This document shows positions 29,006 through 39,356 of a stretch of 64,000 nt of DNA, piece by piece (the first letter of the stretch is position 1; each line of letters begins with the position of its first letter). Location of the stretch: positions 1 through 64,000 of the forward strand of contig NZ_CP060780.1 of assembly GCF_014489495.1 (NCBI RefSeq), given 5' to 3'. Both the position numbers and the translations under genes were made by a program. This stretch comes from Sphingomonas daechungensis. Lineage in GTDB: Bacteria; Pseudomonadota; Alphaproteobacteria; Sphingomonadales; Sphingomonadaceae. The notes below the pieces were generated by a model, which worked only from the letters and a program-made list of their open reading frames with translations, made no database searches and was not told the DNA's origin.

Positions 29006-29672
29006 ATGTCCTGGACTGAAGAGCGGATCGAGCGCCTGAAGGCGATGTGGACGCAAGGCGCGACGGCCAGCCAGATTGCCGACGAGCTCGGCGGCGTGAG
29101 CCGCAATGCCGTCATCGGCAAGGCCCACCGCCTCGGCCTGGAAGCCCGTCCATCGCCGGTCAAACCGGGTGAAGAGAAAGAGCATCGCGCACCGGCTGCC
29201 GCCGCGCCCGCACCAAAGCCCGCTCCCGCCGAGCGCCCGGCACCCCGTCCGGCCCCGCCGCGGCCGATGCTGCTCCGGAACAGGCTACCCCGGCCGAGCG
29301 CCCCGCGCGTTCGCCGCAGCGCCAGAGCTCGCCTGAGATGCAGTATCGCTCGATCGGTCCGGGCGGCTTCATCCGCCAGGGTCCGGGCGACCAGCAGGCG
29401 CCGATCCCGCCGGCCCCGCCGCGCCGCCTTGTCCCGGCCAAGCCGAGCGACGAGGTCGCCGACAAGACGAGCCTGCTCGACCTCAACGACCGCATCTGCA
29501 AGTGGCCGATGGGACACCCGGGCGAGCCCGACTTCCACTTCTGCGGCAATGCGTCGAACCCAGGCTTCCCGTACTGCGTCGAGCATTGCGGCGTCGCCTA
29601 CCAGGCGCAGCTCCCGCGCCGCGATCGCCGTCCGCCCCCGCCGCTTCCCTTCGGCGGCCCCGGGTCCGCTAA
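29006..29672 (+). CDS. gcrA: GcrA cell-cycle regulator (frameshifted)
   Basis: Alphaproteobacterial sigma70-binding transcription factor that acts on CcrM-methylated promoters. The N domain (MSWTEERIERLKAMWTQGAT, IADELGGVSRNAVIGKAHRL) is the GcrA HTH; a Pro/Ala-rich linker follows, then a conserved C domain (DRICKWPMGHPGEPDFHFCG, CVEHCGVAYQ) that holds the sigma-contact region. About 222 aa after adding one C at 29253-29256 and one at 29658-29661; the second gives a stop after PFGGPRVR. The 3' end overlaps the convergent hydrolase gene by 4 bases. Confidence 0.93.
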
Positions 29673-32366
29673 GCGAAGACGCGTTTCTTTTCGCCGAGGA
29701 ACGCCCGCAAGGCAGCGCGCGCACGCGTCCAGCCTTTGTCATGGTCGAGCGGGATGTGATTCTCGCTGTCCAGCAGCACGAGCTTCGATCCTGCGATCTG
29801 CGCCGCCATTGTTTCTGAGCAAGCCGACGGGATGATCCGGTCGCCGCGGCTGTGCATGATCAACGTCGGCGCCTGGATCTTCGCCAAGTCCGGCCGGAGG
29901 TCGATCGTTCGGAAGACGTCCTGCAACTGCTCGCTGAGCACACTGATCGTGCCGAGGCGGTCCACAAACCAATCCATCATCTCGCTATTGGCTTCGGGCC
30001 AGTAGAGCGCACCAAGCATCCGGGCGAATGACCCGCGGTCGCTGGGCGCATAGCCGCGCCCGAGGTTCAGCAGCGTTTCCCTTCGCATGATCTCCTCGGG
30101 GTCGTTGCGGACGCCGAACCCTTCTGCGTAACCGCCGATCAGCACGAGTCTGCGTACCCGCTCCGGAAAGCGCGCCGCATATGCGATCGCCACCAGTGCG
30201 CCGTGTGACATGCCGAGGACGTCAAGCTTCTCGACTCCCGCGCCGTCGATGACCGCGACGAAGTCGTCCAGGAGCGAGTCGAAATTCCACCGGTGAGGAT
30301 CCGGATCCGACAATCCAACGCCGCGCATGTCGCTCCGGATCAGCCGCCGTCCGCGTAGTCCCTCCGCCATCCAATGGCTCCAGGTCGGCGTCGAAAGGTC
30401 CTTGTCGATGTGATGGAACCAGACGGCCGGCATGACCAGGGGAAAGCCTTCGCCAATGCTCGTCCAGGCGATCTTCGCTCCGTCCGAGGACGCGCACGTT
30501 CCGCTTTGCTCGGCCGGCTTGGCCTCAGCCACAAGCGGGTCGAGCTCGTCTCCCTCCTCCGGCTTGAGAAACTGCCGCGCGAGGCGGACGAAGTCGTTCC
30601 AGCCGGCCTCCTTCTCCAGCAAAAGGTGATTGTCTCCGTCGAGCGGCACAAAGGTCGCCTCCGGGATGTTCCGGGCGAGATATTCCCCGGCGGAAAACGG
30701 AACGACCTGGTCGTCGCGGGAATGGAAGATCAACGTCGGCACGGACACCTGCGGCAAGAGATCGCGGACATCGATCAACGATAGTGCCCGCTGCAGCTTG
30801 ACCGCATTTTCCGGTGAGCAGCTGACCTTCTGCATCTCGTTCCACCAGTTGATCTGCTCCGGCGTGCCGTTCGGAATGTACAGGCTGGTGAAGACCTGCC
30901 GGTAGGTCGGGTGATCGGCGCCCCATCCCACTTCTGTCAGTGTCAGCAGAGCCTCGCGGCGCGCGATCTCCTCCGGGTCACCCCGCGCAGCCCATCCGGC
31001 CGCATAGCCGCCACAGATCAGGAGCCGCCGCACCCTCTCCGGATGGCGGACCGCATAGGCGATTGCCACCGACGCCCCCTGGCTGATCCCAAGCAGGTCG
31101 AACTTGTCGACCCCTGCCTGCTCGACCACGCATTCGAGGTCGTCCACGAAAGCCTCGAACGAAATTTCGGGCGTGTCCCAGTCGGACATGCCGTTCGCGC
31201 GCTCATCATAGCGGATCAGCGAGTGCCCGCGGGCGAACTCATGCAACCAATGGCGCCAGACGGGGCTTTTCCAGTCGTGCTCGAGGTGGTTTAGCCAGTT
31301 CGCCGCTTTTACCAGCGGTGGCCCCTCCCCATGATCGAGAAGGCAAGGCGCGTTCCGTCCTCGGCGCGCGCGTACCGCACAACCTGCTGCGGCAGCCCGG
31401 TCTGGGCGAGCTCGACGCGCTTCTTTGCATCGTCCTCAACGCGCCGCCGCCAGGTCGCAGGCGGCTCCCCATATTCGCGCTTGAATGCTCGCGTGAACGC
31501 CGCCTCGGAGTTGAAGCCGACGGAGTAAGCGACGTTCGACGCATTCTGCTTGCCGTCGCGAAGCATGTTCGCGGCGACGCGCATCCGCCATCGCCCGCAA
31601 TATCGCATCGGCGGCTCGCCGATCAGTTCGGCGAACAGCTCGCCCAGCTTGGTCCGGGATACGCCGGCCTCGCGCGCGAGAGTCTCAATGTCGAGTTCCT
31701 CGGCGTAGCGGCTGTGAATAACGGCCAACGCCTTCGCGACGGCCGGATCCTTGAGGCCAGCCAGCCAGCCGCGCTCGCCCCTTGGCAACCTGTCCATGTA
31801 TCGCCGGATGGCCTCGGCGAAGAAAAGCTCGGAGACTCTGGCCACCATCTCCGGCGACTGCCCCGCCTCGTTGAGCATGCGCATGGATGTTTCGATCCAG
31901 TCCGAATGCGCATCGTCGCTCGAATCCAGCTTGAGCATCTTGGGCAGGCTGTCGAGCAGCGGATGGTTCTCCGTCGAAACGCCCAGAAAGCCGCAGTAAA
32001 AATCGACTGCGTCCCCCCGTTATCGATCAATACCCGAGCAGGTCCGTTAGGCGCGGCCTCGATCACCTCGTGGGAATCGATCGGCGTTAGCCCGGGCCGT
32101 GTGTAGAGCAGGTGCACGTCGTTGCGCGGCAGAAGAACGATGTCGCCGGGATTCAATGTGATCGGCGGCTCACCGTCGACGGAAGCGTAGAGCCTGCCCG
32201 AGCGAATGTAGTGATAGGCGACCAGTTCGTCGGCGCGGACCTGGAAGCGCTCGGAATCCTCATCCTTGAATCTCGACAACAGGCAGAAGTCGCCGCGGGT
32301 CTGGGCGTCGATGACCACGCCGCCGGTGAGGCGAAGCGACGCAAGAATGTCGGTCAAAACGTCCAT
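29669..32366 (-). CDS. AraC-type regulator fused to two alpha/beta-hydrolase domains (frameshifted)
   Basis: One protein of about 899 aa after two repairs. Domains in order: an AraC cupin_6-like sensor (MDVLTDILASLRLTGGVVID, PGDIVLLPRNDVHLL), an AraC HTH (EAGVSRTKLGELFAELIG, SVGFNSEAAFTRAFKREYGE), and two alpha/beta-hydrolases. Both hydrolases keep a Ser-Asp-His set: GISQGAS, HSRDDQVVP, GDNHLLL, and GMSHGAL, HSRGDRIIP, SENHIPL. Repairs: one G at 32013-32018 and one at 31322-31325, where MGRGPPLVKAANW resumes. It is divergent from the diiron-OsmC-methyltransferase operon, which it probably controls. The hydrolases may sense or process the inducer; this is inference. Confidence 0.85.
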
Positions 32367-32401
32367 CGCCACCCCGACCATGCATACGAATGCGGCGTTT
32401 C

Positions 32402-32436
32402 GGTCAAGTTATCCGGCAAGCTGGTCATTTTGGCAA
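32402..32436. promoter_or_regulatory. AraC-style direct repeats in the divergent intergenic region
   Basis: Two copies of a GGTCA...GGCAA pair: GGTCA at 32402 and 32423 (21 bp apart, two helical turns) and GGCAA at 32415 and 32432. They lie 36 bp upstream of the AraC-hydrolase start and 116 bp upstream of the first gene of the divergent operon. The layout is typical for AraC half-sites. Binding is inferred. Confidence 0.4.
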
Positions 32437-32489
32437 ACCGGCGCCTGAAGTAGAGACTGGGCCATCGAGTTTCAGGATGCGCTGCATGA

Positions 32490-32510
32490 TTCGGAAGTAC
32501 TGCTTCCGAA
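32490..32510. promoter_or_regulatory. Perfect inverted repeat in the divergent promoter region
   Basis: TTCGGAAG and CTTCCGAA form 8-bp perfect arms around TACTG. It lies 41 bases before the first start codon of the operon that begins at 32552. It could be an operator or a 5'-UTR hairpin. Seen directly; role inferred. Confidence 0.55.
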
Positions 32511-32551
32511 AACGGCGAACTGCGGCTCTTGAACAAGCAAGGGGAATCGAA

Positions 32552-32668
32552 ATGAGCAAGCTTGAAAGAGATATCAACTCGCGAAGAGCGGTAGTCATCT
32601 TCTTCGCAGTTCTTTCTGGTGTTTCAGCGGTTGCGACTGCCGTCGCACCGGCAATTGTCCACGCCTAA
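32552..32668 (+). CDS. 38-residue single-TM or signal-like peptide
   Basis: A short frame with an N-terminal basic part (MSKLERDINSRRA) and one hydrophobic stretch (VVIFFAVLSGVSAVATAVAP) ending in AIVHA. It could be a small membrane peptide or a bare signal sequence; SRRAVV also resembles a weak twin-arginine motif. A strong SD (AAGGGG) lies seven bases before the ATG. The next gene carries an almost identical SD region (AAGGGGAAT). Too short for homology; the SD, spacing and operon position support it. Confidence 0.6.
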   Translation: MSKLERDINSRRAVVIFFAVLSGVSAVATAVAPAIVHA

Positions 32669-32689
32669 GTAAAATCAAGGGGAATGCAA

Positions 32690-33595
32690 ATGTACCACGA
32701 TTTCAACTATGAGGCGACGCTGGCATCGTCCCTGCGTGCCCAATGGCAGCTCGACGACGTCCTTCGTGAAGACCAGGAATTGGACTTCAGCCGCAACTTC
32801 ATGCCGGAAAGCCTGGCCCGCACCCGCGCCGTCGAAGGTCTAAATCCCTTCGAGCAGCGCCTGCTCAACCAGATCTCCGCTCACCAGTACCTCTGCATCT
32901 TCGGCGTGGTCGAGGAAGCGATCCTTCCGTTCTTGCTCGATCATGCACGTCCGCACCTGATGGAGGACGACTGGCGGGTTCGCGCGCTGCTCAACTTCGC
33001 GGGCGAGGAAGCCAAGCACATTCATTTGTTCAAGCGGTATCACTCCGCATTCGTCCGGGGCTTCCCCGTCGAGTGCGAGATGATCGGTCCGTCCGAGGCG
33101 ATTGGCGCGGAGATCCTTCGCCACGATCCGCTCGCGGTCGCGCTGGTGATCCTGATGATCGAGTGGATGACCCAGCAGCACTACCTGGGCAGCATCCGCG
33201 ACGACGGCGATATCGACCCGCTCTTCAAAAGCCTGATGAAGTTCCACTGGATGGAAGAGGCGCAGCACGCGAAGCTCGACACGCTGATCGTGGATGCACT
33301 GGCCGAGGGCCGTTCCGACGCTGAGATCGACAAGGCGGTGGACGAGTTCTTCGAGATCGGCGCCTTCCTTGACGGCGGGCTCAAGCAGCAGGCGACTTTC
33401 AACCTCGACGCACTCGAGAAGGTGATCGGCCGCAAGCTCCCAAACCGCGAGGCAATCGAGGCCCAGCAGCATCAGGCTGCTCGATGGACCTACGTCGGCT
33501 CCGGCCTTGTCCATGAGCGCTTCAAAGCCACGCTGAAGAGCATTGCGCCGCGCATCGTCGCTCGCTTCGAAGAAGCCGAGCCGGTCTTCGCCTGA
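32690..33595 (+). CDS. Ferritin-like diiron protein (AurF-like oxygenase candidate)
   Basis: 301 aa, mostly helical. Diiron ligand pattern E, ExxH, E, ExxH is visible: E75/E76 in GVVEEAILPF, E107-x2-H110 in GEEAKHIHLF, E158 in MIEWMTQQH, E190-x2-H193 in MEEAQHAKLD. This fits ferritin-like N- or C-oxygenases and related oxidases. The substrate is unknown. The ATG at 32690 is preferred over 32684 since its SD spacing copies the upstream small gene. It is the second gene of a likely five-gene operon divergent from the AraC-hydrolase fusion. Confidence 0.82.
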   Translation: MYHDFNYEATLASSLRAQWQLDDVLREDQELDFSRNFMPESLARTRAVEGLNPFEQRLLNQISAHQYLCIFGVVEEAILPFLLDHARPHLMEDDWRVRALLNFAGEEAKHIHLFKRYHSAFVRGFPVECEMIGPSEAIGAEILRHDPLAVALVILMIEWMTQQHYLGSIRDDGDIDPLFKSLMKFHWMEEAQHAKLDTLIVDALAEGRSDAEIDKAVDEFFEIGAFLDGGLKQQATFNLDALEKVIGRKLPNREAIEAQQHQAARWTYVGSGLVHERFKATLKSIAPRIVARFEEAEPVFA

Positions 33596-33622
33596 ACCAA
33601 CCCACCCAAAGGAGAATGAAGA

Positions 33623-34186
33623 ATGTTGGACACCGTCAAGAACGCTCCCGTGAACGGGCTCGATCTCGCCGCCCTCGGCGAAGTCATTGAAGCCATCCAG
33701 GCCGATAGCTCGAAGGGAATCGTCGGCTTCGACGTCGTCACCCGCTGGAAGGGCCAGACCCGCAGCGAGACGACCGTCACCGGCTTCAACATCGCCGGCG
33801 AGCGCGTCCAGCGCAGTCACAAGATCGTCGCCGACGAACCGTTCGAGCTGCTCGGCGCCGATACTGCGCCGAATCCGCAGGAGCTGCTGATGGCGGCGTT
33901 CAACGCCTGCATCACCGTCGGTTACGTCGCCGGCGCGTCGCTCAAGGGCATCAATCTCGACTCACTCGAGATCCGGACCAAGGGCGAACTCGACCTGCGT
34001 GGCTTTTTGGGCCTCAGCGACGATGTCGCTCCGGGCTACCAGAACGTCGACTACGAGGTCGTCATCAAGGGTGATGGATCGGCTGCGGATTTTGAGGAAA
34101 TCCACCAGACGGTCATGAAGACGTCGCCCAACTACTTCAACATGAGCCGTCCGATCAAAATGAACGGGACGCTGAGCGTCGGCTGA
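33623..34186 (+). CDS. OsmC family protein lacking the second cysteine
   Basis: OsmC/Ohr-fold protein of 187 aa. NPQELLMAAFNACITVGYVA holds the first Cys (Cys96), as in OsmC peroxidases, and the C-terminal part (FEEIHQTVMKTSPNYFNMSR) aligns with the second-Cys segment, but Ser stands where the family has Cys. It therefore probably lacks the usual thiol peroxidase cycle. AAGGAG lies nine bases before the ATG. It sits between the diiron gene and the methyltransferase gene on the same strand. Confidence 0.88.
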   Translation: MLDTVKNAPVNGLDLAALGEVIEAIQADSSKGIVGFDVVTRWKGQTRSETTVTGFNIAGERVQRSHKIVADEPFELLGADTAPNPQELLMAAFNACITVGYVAGASLKGINLDSLEIRTKGELDLRGFLGLSDDVAPGYQNVDYEVVIKGDGSAADFEEIHQTVMKTSPNYFNMSRPIKMNGTLSVG

Positions 34187-34270
34187 GCACGATCGGCCGC
34201 GGTGCCGTGCCTGGCGCCCCAAAACGTCAGGCACGGCATCAAACGGCAGCAATAAAGGGGGTAATCGAAT

Positions 34271-35104
34271 ATGTCCGACCTGGTCATCGAAAAGGTCAAT
34301 CCGAACAAGGCTCTTTGGGAGAAGGGCGACTTCACGCGCATTGCCGACACCATGCGGCAGAGCGGCGAGGAGCTGGTCAGCACGCTCGGCATCACGCCGA
34401 GCATGAACGTCCTCGATCTCGGCTGCGGCGACGGCACGACCGCGCTTCCGGCCGCCAAGATCGGAGCCACCGTGACGGGCGTCGATATCGCCGCCAATCT
34501 CGTTGCGGCCGGCAACAGGCGCGCTTCAGCCGCCGGCCTCACCAACCTTCACTTCCGCGAGGGCGACGCGTCGAACCTCGAGGGCATCGACAGTGACAAG
34601 TACGACCTCGTCGTCAGCGTCTTCGGTGCGATGTTCGCTCCGCGACCATTCGACGTCGCGTCGGAGATGGTGCGCGTCACCAAGCCCGGTGGCCGCATCG
34701 TGATGGGCAATTGGATCCCCGGCGATCCGACGCTCGTCGCCCAGATCCTGAAGATCAGCGCGGCCTACACGCCCCCGCCGCCGGAAGGCTTCGTCAGCCC
34801 GATGACCTGGGGCGACGAAGACAAGGTGCGCGAGCGTTTCGAAGCAGCCGGGATCACCCCCGAGAACGTCCGCTTCGAGCGTGCCACCTGGTACTTCCGA
34901 GTGCCCGGCCAACCCGCCGAGCTGCTGGCGATCTTCCGCGACTTCTACGGCCCGACGATGAATGCGTTCGAGGCTGCTGCCAAGGCTGGAAAGTCGGAGC
35001 AACTGGAGCGTGAGCTCATCGACCTGTTCGTCGCCCAGAACAAAGGCTTCGAACGCACCGAAATCCCCGCGATCTTCCTCAAAGTCACCGCGACCAAGAG
35101 CTAA
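34271..35104 (+). CDS. Class I SAM-dependent methyltransferase
   Basis: 277 aa. Rossmann-fold methyltransferase with motif I VLDLGCGDGTTALPAAK, acidic end of strand 2 in VTGVDIAANLV, motif II region FREGDASNLEG and post-I FDVASEMVRVTKPGGRIVMG, the UbiE/type 11 pattern. Its substrate may be a small molecule made or modified by the adjacent diiron protein. The SD AAAGGGGG precedes the ATG at 34271. Fourth gene of the operon. Confidence 0.9.
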   Translation: MSDLVIEKVNPNKALWEKGDFTRIADTMRQSGEELVSTLGITPSMNVLDLGCGDGTTALPAAKIGATVTGVDIAANLVAAGNRRASAAGLTNLHFREGDASNLEGIDSDKYDLVVSVFGAMFAPRPFDVASEMVRVTKPGGRIVMGNWIPGDPTLVAQILKISAAYTPPPPEGFVSPMTWGDEDKVRERFEAAGITPENVRFERATWYFRVPGQPAELLAIFRDFYGPTMNAFEAAAKAGKSEQLERELIDLFVAQNKGFERTEIPAIFLKVTATKS

Positions 35105-35132
35105 ATTCGCCAAAGCCCCAGGAACCAGAAGG

Positions 35133-35543
35133 ATGAAACACGAAGTCATTGAACGTGCAGACCGGTCGCTGTTCCAGCGTATCGCGTTGCGTCCCCGCCG
35201 TCGTCGCCAGTTGCGCGCCGAACGGATCAGGCCCTCGCTGCCGCATTCGCGCGCCGCGAATCGGTTTGCCGAGACCTGCGCCGGGATCGGCGGAACGACC
35301 ATGCTCCACGACCTGATGCCGGACATCGTCACGGTCAGCTTCGGCGAGCGGACGAAGGCCATCCATGCCCGGCTCCACTCGCAGGGTTGGAAGTCCGTTG
35401 GCCTCGGCGACTGGCAGGGCGAGCGCGTGCTCGGTGTTTCATTCGGCGGTGATCGTCGCGCGACCCGGACCGCCGATGACCTGCTCGACGCCCTTATCGC
35501 CATCGTCGGCGAAATGGAGATCGCGGAAACGCGCGCCTGGTGA
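35133..35543 (+). CDS. Uncharacterised protein closing the diiron-OsmC-methyltransferase operon
   Basis: 136 aa from the ATG at 35133, with a very basic N-terminal third (RIALRPRRRRQLRAERIRPS) and a more ordinary C-terminal part (IGGTTMLHDLMPDIVTVSFG, WQGERVLGVSFGGDRRATRT). No family is recognised. An internal start at 35301 would give a compact 80-aa product and cannot be excluded. It follows the methyltransferase gene by 28 bases and is followed by a strong terminator. Confidence 0.6.
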   Translation: MKHEVIERADRSLFQRIALRPRRRRQLRAERIRPSLPHSRAANRFAETCAGIGGTTMLHDLMPDIVTVSFGERTKAIHARLHSQGWKSVGLGDWQGERVLGVSFGGDRRATRTADDLLDALIAIVGEMEIAETRAW

Positions 35544-35589
35544 ACTGAACCCCTCGCGCCGGCCCCTCCTCCCCCTCCCCAGCCGGCGC

Positions 35590-35630
35590 AAAAAGGAAGG
35601 CCCCGGAGCGCAAAGCCCCGGGGCCTTTTC
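35590..35630. terminator. Bidirectional rho-independent terminator
   Basis: AAGGCCCCGG (35597-35606) pairs with CCGGGGCCTT (35618-35627), followed by TTTTCTTTT on the plus strand and by TTCCTTTTTGC on the minus strand. It serves both the operon ending at 35543 and the convergent hsp20 gene. Confidence 0.9.
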
Positions 35631-35649
35631 TTTTACCGATCGAGGAAGC

Positions 35650-36123
35650 TTACGCCTTCTCGGCTTCGAGCGTCTGCTGCGACGCCGGCTTCTCGCCGCC
35701 GCTGATGCTGATCTTCCGCGGCTTCATCGCCTCGGGAATCTCGCGCACCAGTTCGATCGCGAGCAGGCCGTCCTTCAGGTCCGCACCGCGTACCTGGATG
35801 TGATCGGCAAGCGCGAAGCGGCGCTCGAACGAGCGGGTCGCGATGCCGCGGTAGATGTAATCGTTGCCGCGGTTCTCGCTGTCCTCGGCCTTCTTGCCGC
35901 TGACGATCAGAACGTTCTGCTGGGCGGTGATGTCGATCTCGTCGGACTTGAAGCCGGCAACCGCAAGCTCGATCCGATAATCGTTGTCGCCGAGCTTGAT
36001 GAGGTCGAACGGCGGGTAGTTTTCCTGTGCCTGGCCGGTGTTGCTGTTCTCGAGCATGTCGAACAGCCGGTCGAAGCCGACGGTGGAGCGGCGATAGGGT
36101 CCAAAATCAAAAGCACTACGCAT
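35650..36123 (-). CDS. Small heat-shock protein Hsp20 (IbpA family)
   Basis: 157-aa alpha-crystallin-type holdase. It starts MRSAFDFGPYRRSTVGFDRL (IbpA-like); the alpha-crystallin domain includes PPFDLIKLGDNDYRIELAVA, DEIDITAQQNVLIVSGKK and ERRFALADHIQVRGADLKDG; the C-terminal IxI-type motif is RKISISGG. Expression is probably controlled at two levels: a sigma32-like promoter and a ROSE-type RNA thermometer in the 5' UTR. Confidence 0.94.
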   Translation of the reverse strand: MRSAFDFGPYRRSTVGFDRLFDMLENSNTGQAQENYPPFDLIKLGDNDYRIELAVAGFKSDEIDITAQQNVLIVSGKKAEDSENRGNDYIYRGIATRSFERRFALADHIQVRGADLKDGLLAIELVREIPEAMKPRKISISGGEKPASQQTLEAEKA

Positions 36124-36203
36124 GTCTTGTCCTCCATTTGAGCAACAAGGCGGGGAGCGGCTGAGGCCGCGGCCCCGTCACCGGCCCCATCTGGCGACCG
36201 GCA
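36124..36203 (-). ncRNA. ROSE-type RNA thermometer in the hsp20 5' UTR
   Basis: On the minus strand, CTTGTTGCTC pairs with GGAGGACAAG around AAAT (36126-36149). The SD GGAGG is held in the stem by TTGCTC with one G bulged, the same U(U/C)GCU-to-AGGA pairing that defines ROSE elements of alphaproteobacterial small heat-shock genes. The SD lies seven bases from the ATG. The hairpin is seen; the rest of the UTR structure was not modelled. Confidence 0.8.
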
Positions 36204-36209
36204 CCGCTG

Positions 36210-36237
36210 ATTTGGAATTGCCGCTTGCGATTTCAAG
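36210..36237 (-). promoter_or_regulatory. Candidate sigma32 heat-shock promoter of hsp20
   Basis: On the minus strand CTTGAAA (plus 36231-36237) matches the sigma32 -35 box exactly; CCAAAT (plus 36210-36215) lies 15 bases on as a partial -10. It would place the transcript start about 80 bases before the hsp20 ATG, a usual ROSE leader length. Confidence 0.5.
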
Positions 36238-36302
36238 GCTGTGGAAAACACCTAGTCGCAAGCTTGGCACGGCTTGAATCAGGGCCTTATAGCTATCCCC
36301 AC

Positions 36303-38296
<1,994 letters not shown>

Positions 38297-38357
38297 CGTC
38301 TCGCTAGGAACGGGCAAATCCGCTGAACGTTCGGCCCGGACAGAAAGGGAGAGTTTC

Positions 38358-38933
38358 ATGCGTCTTTCCGTATTGCTCCTATCCGCCGCGCTGCCCCTTG
38401 CGATTGGGGCCTGCGGACAGAGCGACACAGCGCCTTCGGTCGCGAACGATGCGGCTTCAAGCGAAGCTGCAATCGCTAACAATTCGGCTTCCGTCCCTGC
38501 ATCGGGCGCACAGGCGTTCGTCAATGCCGCCGCCGCCAGCGACCGGTTTGAAATAGAGACGTCAAAGCTGGCCCCCGGCTCCGCCGCGTCGAACGCGTTG
38601 ATGGCGTACGCGCGAGAGATGGTCGCAGCGCATACGGCGTCGAGCGCGAAGCTGAAGGCGATCGCTGGCAAGGACCCGGTCGGCATCACGATCGACGACA
38701 CGCTGAACACGTCGCAGAACGCCACGCTCGAGGACATGAAGACCAAGAAAGGCTACCTTTTCGACGCTGCCTACCTCGCCGCCCAGGTCCACGCGCACGA
38801 ACAGGCGCTGACCGAGCTCAAGGCCTATGCCGCGTCCGGCGACAATGCCGAGCTCAAGGCCTTTGTCGAAGGACTGTTACCGACCGTGACCGGACACCTC
38901 GAACAGGCGAAGGCGCTCAGCCAGGCCAAATAA
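38358..38933 (+). CDS. DUF4142 family lipoprotein
   Basis: 191 aa with signal MRLSVLLLSAALPLAIGA and lipobox IGAC (Cys19). The four-helix DUF4142 domain spans about residues 55-190 (FVNAAAASDRFEIETSKLAP, LMAYAREMVAAHTASSAKL, LFDAAYLAAQVHAHEQALTE). It has a Ser/Ala-rich linker after the lipobox. Role unknown; in the family it is envelope-associated. AGGGAGAG is the likely SD. Confidence 0.86.
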   Translation: MRLSVLLLSAALPLAIGACGQSDTAPSVANDAASSEAAIANNSASVPASGAQAFVNAAAASDRFEIETSKLAPGSAASNALMAYAREMVAAHTASSAKLKAIAGKDPVGITIDDTLNTSQNATLEDMKTKKGYLFDAAYLAAQVHAHEQALTELKAYAASGDNAELKAFVEGLLPTVTGHLEQAKALSQAK

Positions 38934-39021
38934 GCATCCTGATTTAAGTTACTGAGATTACCTGCAACTTCGCTGAACTCGCCCGCGTTTTAAGGCCGCG
39001 TGTCAATGCGAGTTGAAGAGA

Positions 39022-39204
39022 GTGAATGTTGAACAAGATGGCCGTTGGTCCTTCCTGCTGGGACTGGACGTCCACCCGTTTGGGGCAGCGCTACGGCGAG
39101 CGATCCGCCTCCCGGACAAGAACCTCCCGGCTGACCTCAGCCACCTGCTCGACTCCATCGACCCGAGACCATGTAACCGGAGGGAAGAGTGCCGAGAGAA
39201 TTGA
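39022..39204 (+). CDS. Possible small NepR-like protein
   Basis: A 60-aa GTG-started frame. Residues near the middle, [20 protein letters not shown] then SHLLDSID, loosely match the NepR core (G-x-x-LR ... P-x-x-L-x-x-LL-x-x-LD). NepR is the anti-sigma factor of the general stress response. No ecfG or phyR gene is near, and a competing frame starts at 39026. With undercalled bases elsewhere in this sequence, the true frame is uncertain. It overlaps the next small gene by 16 bases. Confidence 0.3.
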   Translation: MNVEQDGRWSFLLGLDVHPFGAALRRAIRLPDKNLPADLSHLLDSIDPRPCNRREECREN

Positions 39205-39356
39205 TCGACACGGGAACCGATAAGCGTTTCGTTCGCCGCGACAAGGAAGGGCGTTTCAAGGAGTCCGACGATGTCGGACGGAGCCTCGCGCAGGACCAGA
39301 AGCGAGATTCGAAGACTAAGCCCAAGCGTGGCGAAGGCGACAAGGGCGACCGCTGA
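39189..39356 (+). CDS. Small basic protein of a conserved alphaproteobacterial type
   Basis: 55-aa protein from GTG: PRELIDTGTDKRFVRRDKEG then RFKESDDVGRSLAQDQKRD and a Lys/Gly/Asp-rich tail. This charged pattern (RFVRRD...F.ES.DVGRSL..D...) is familiar from small uncharacterised proteins of sphingomonads and rhizobia. GGAGGGAAGA lies just upstream as SD. The stop overlaps the next ATG (ATGA is within TGATGA). It was found by direct reading; too short for most gene finders. Confidence 0.72.
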   Translation: MPRELIDTGTDKRFVRRDKEGRFKESDDVGRSLAQDQKRDSKTKPKRGEGDKGDR

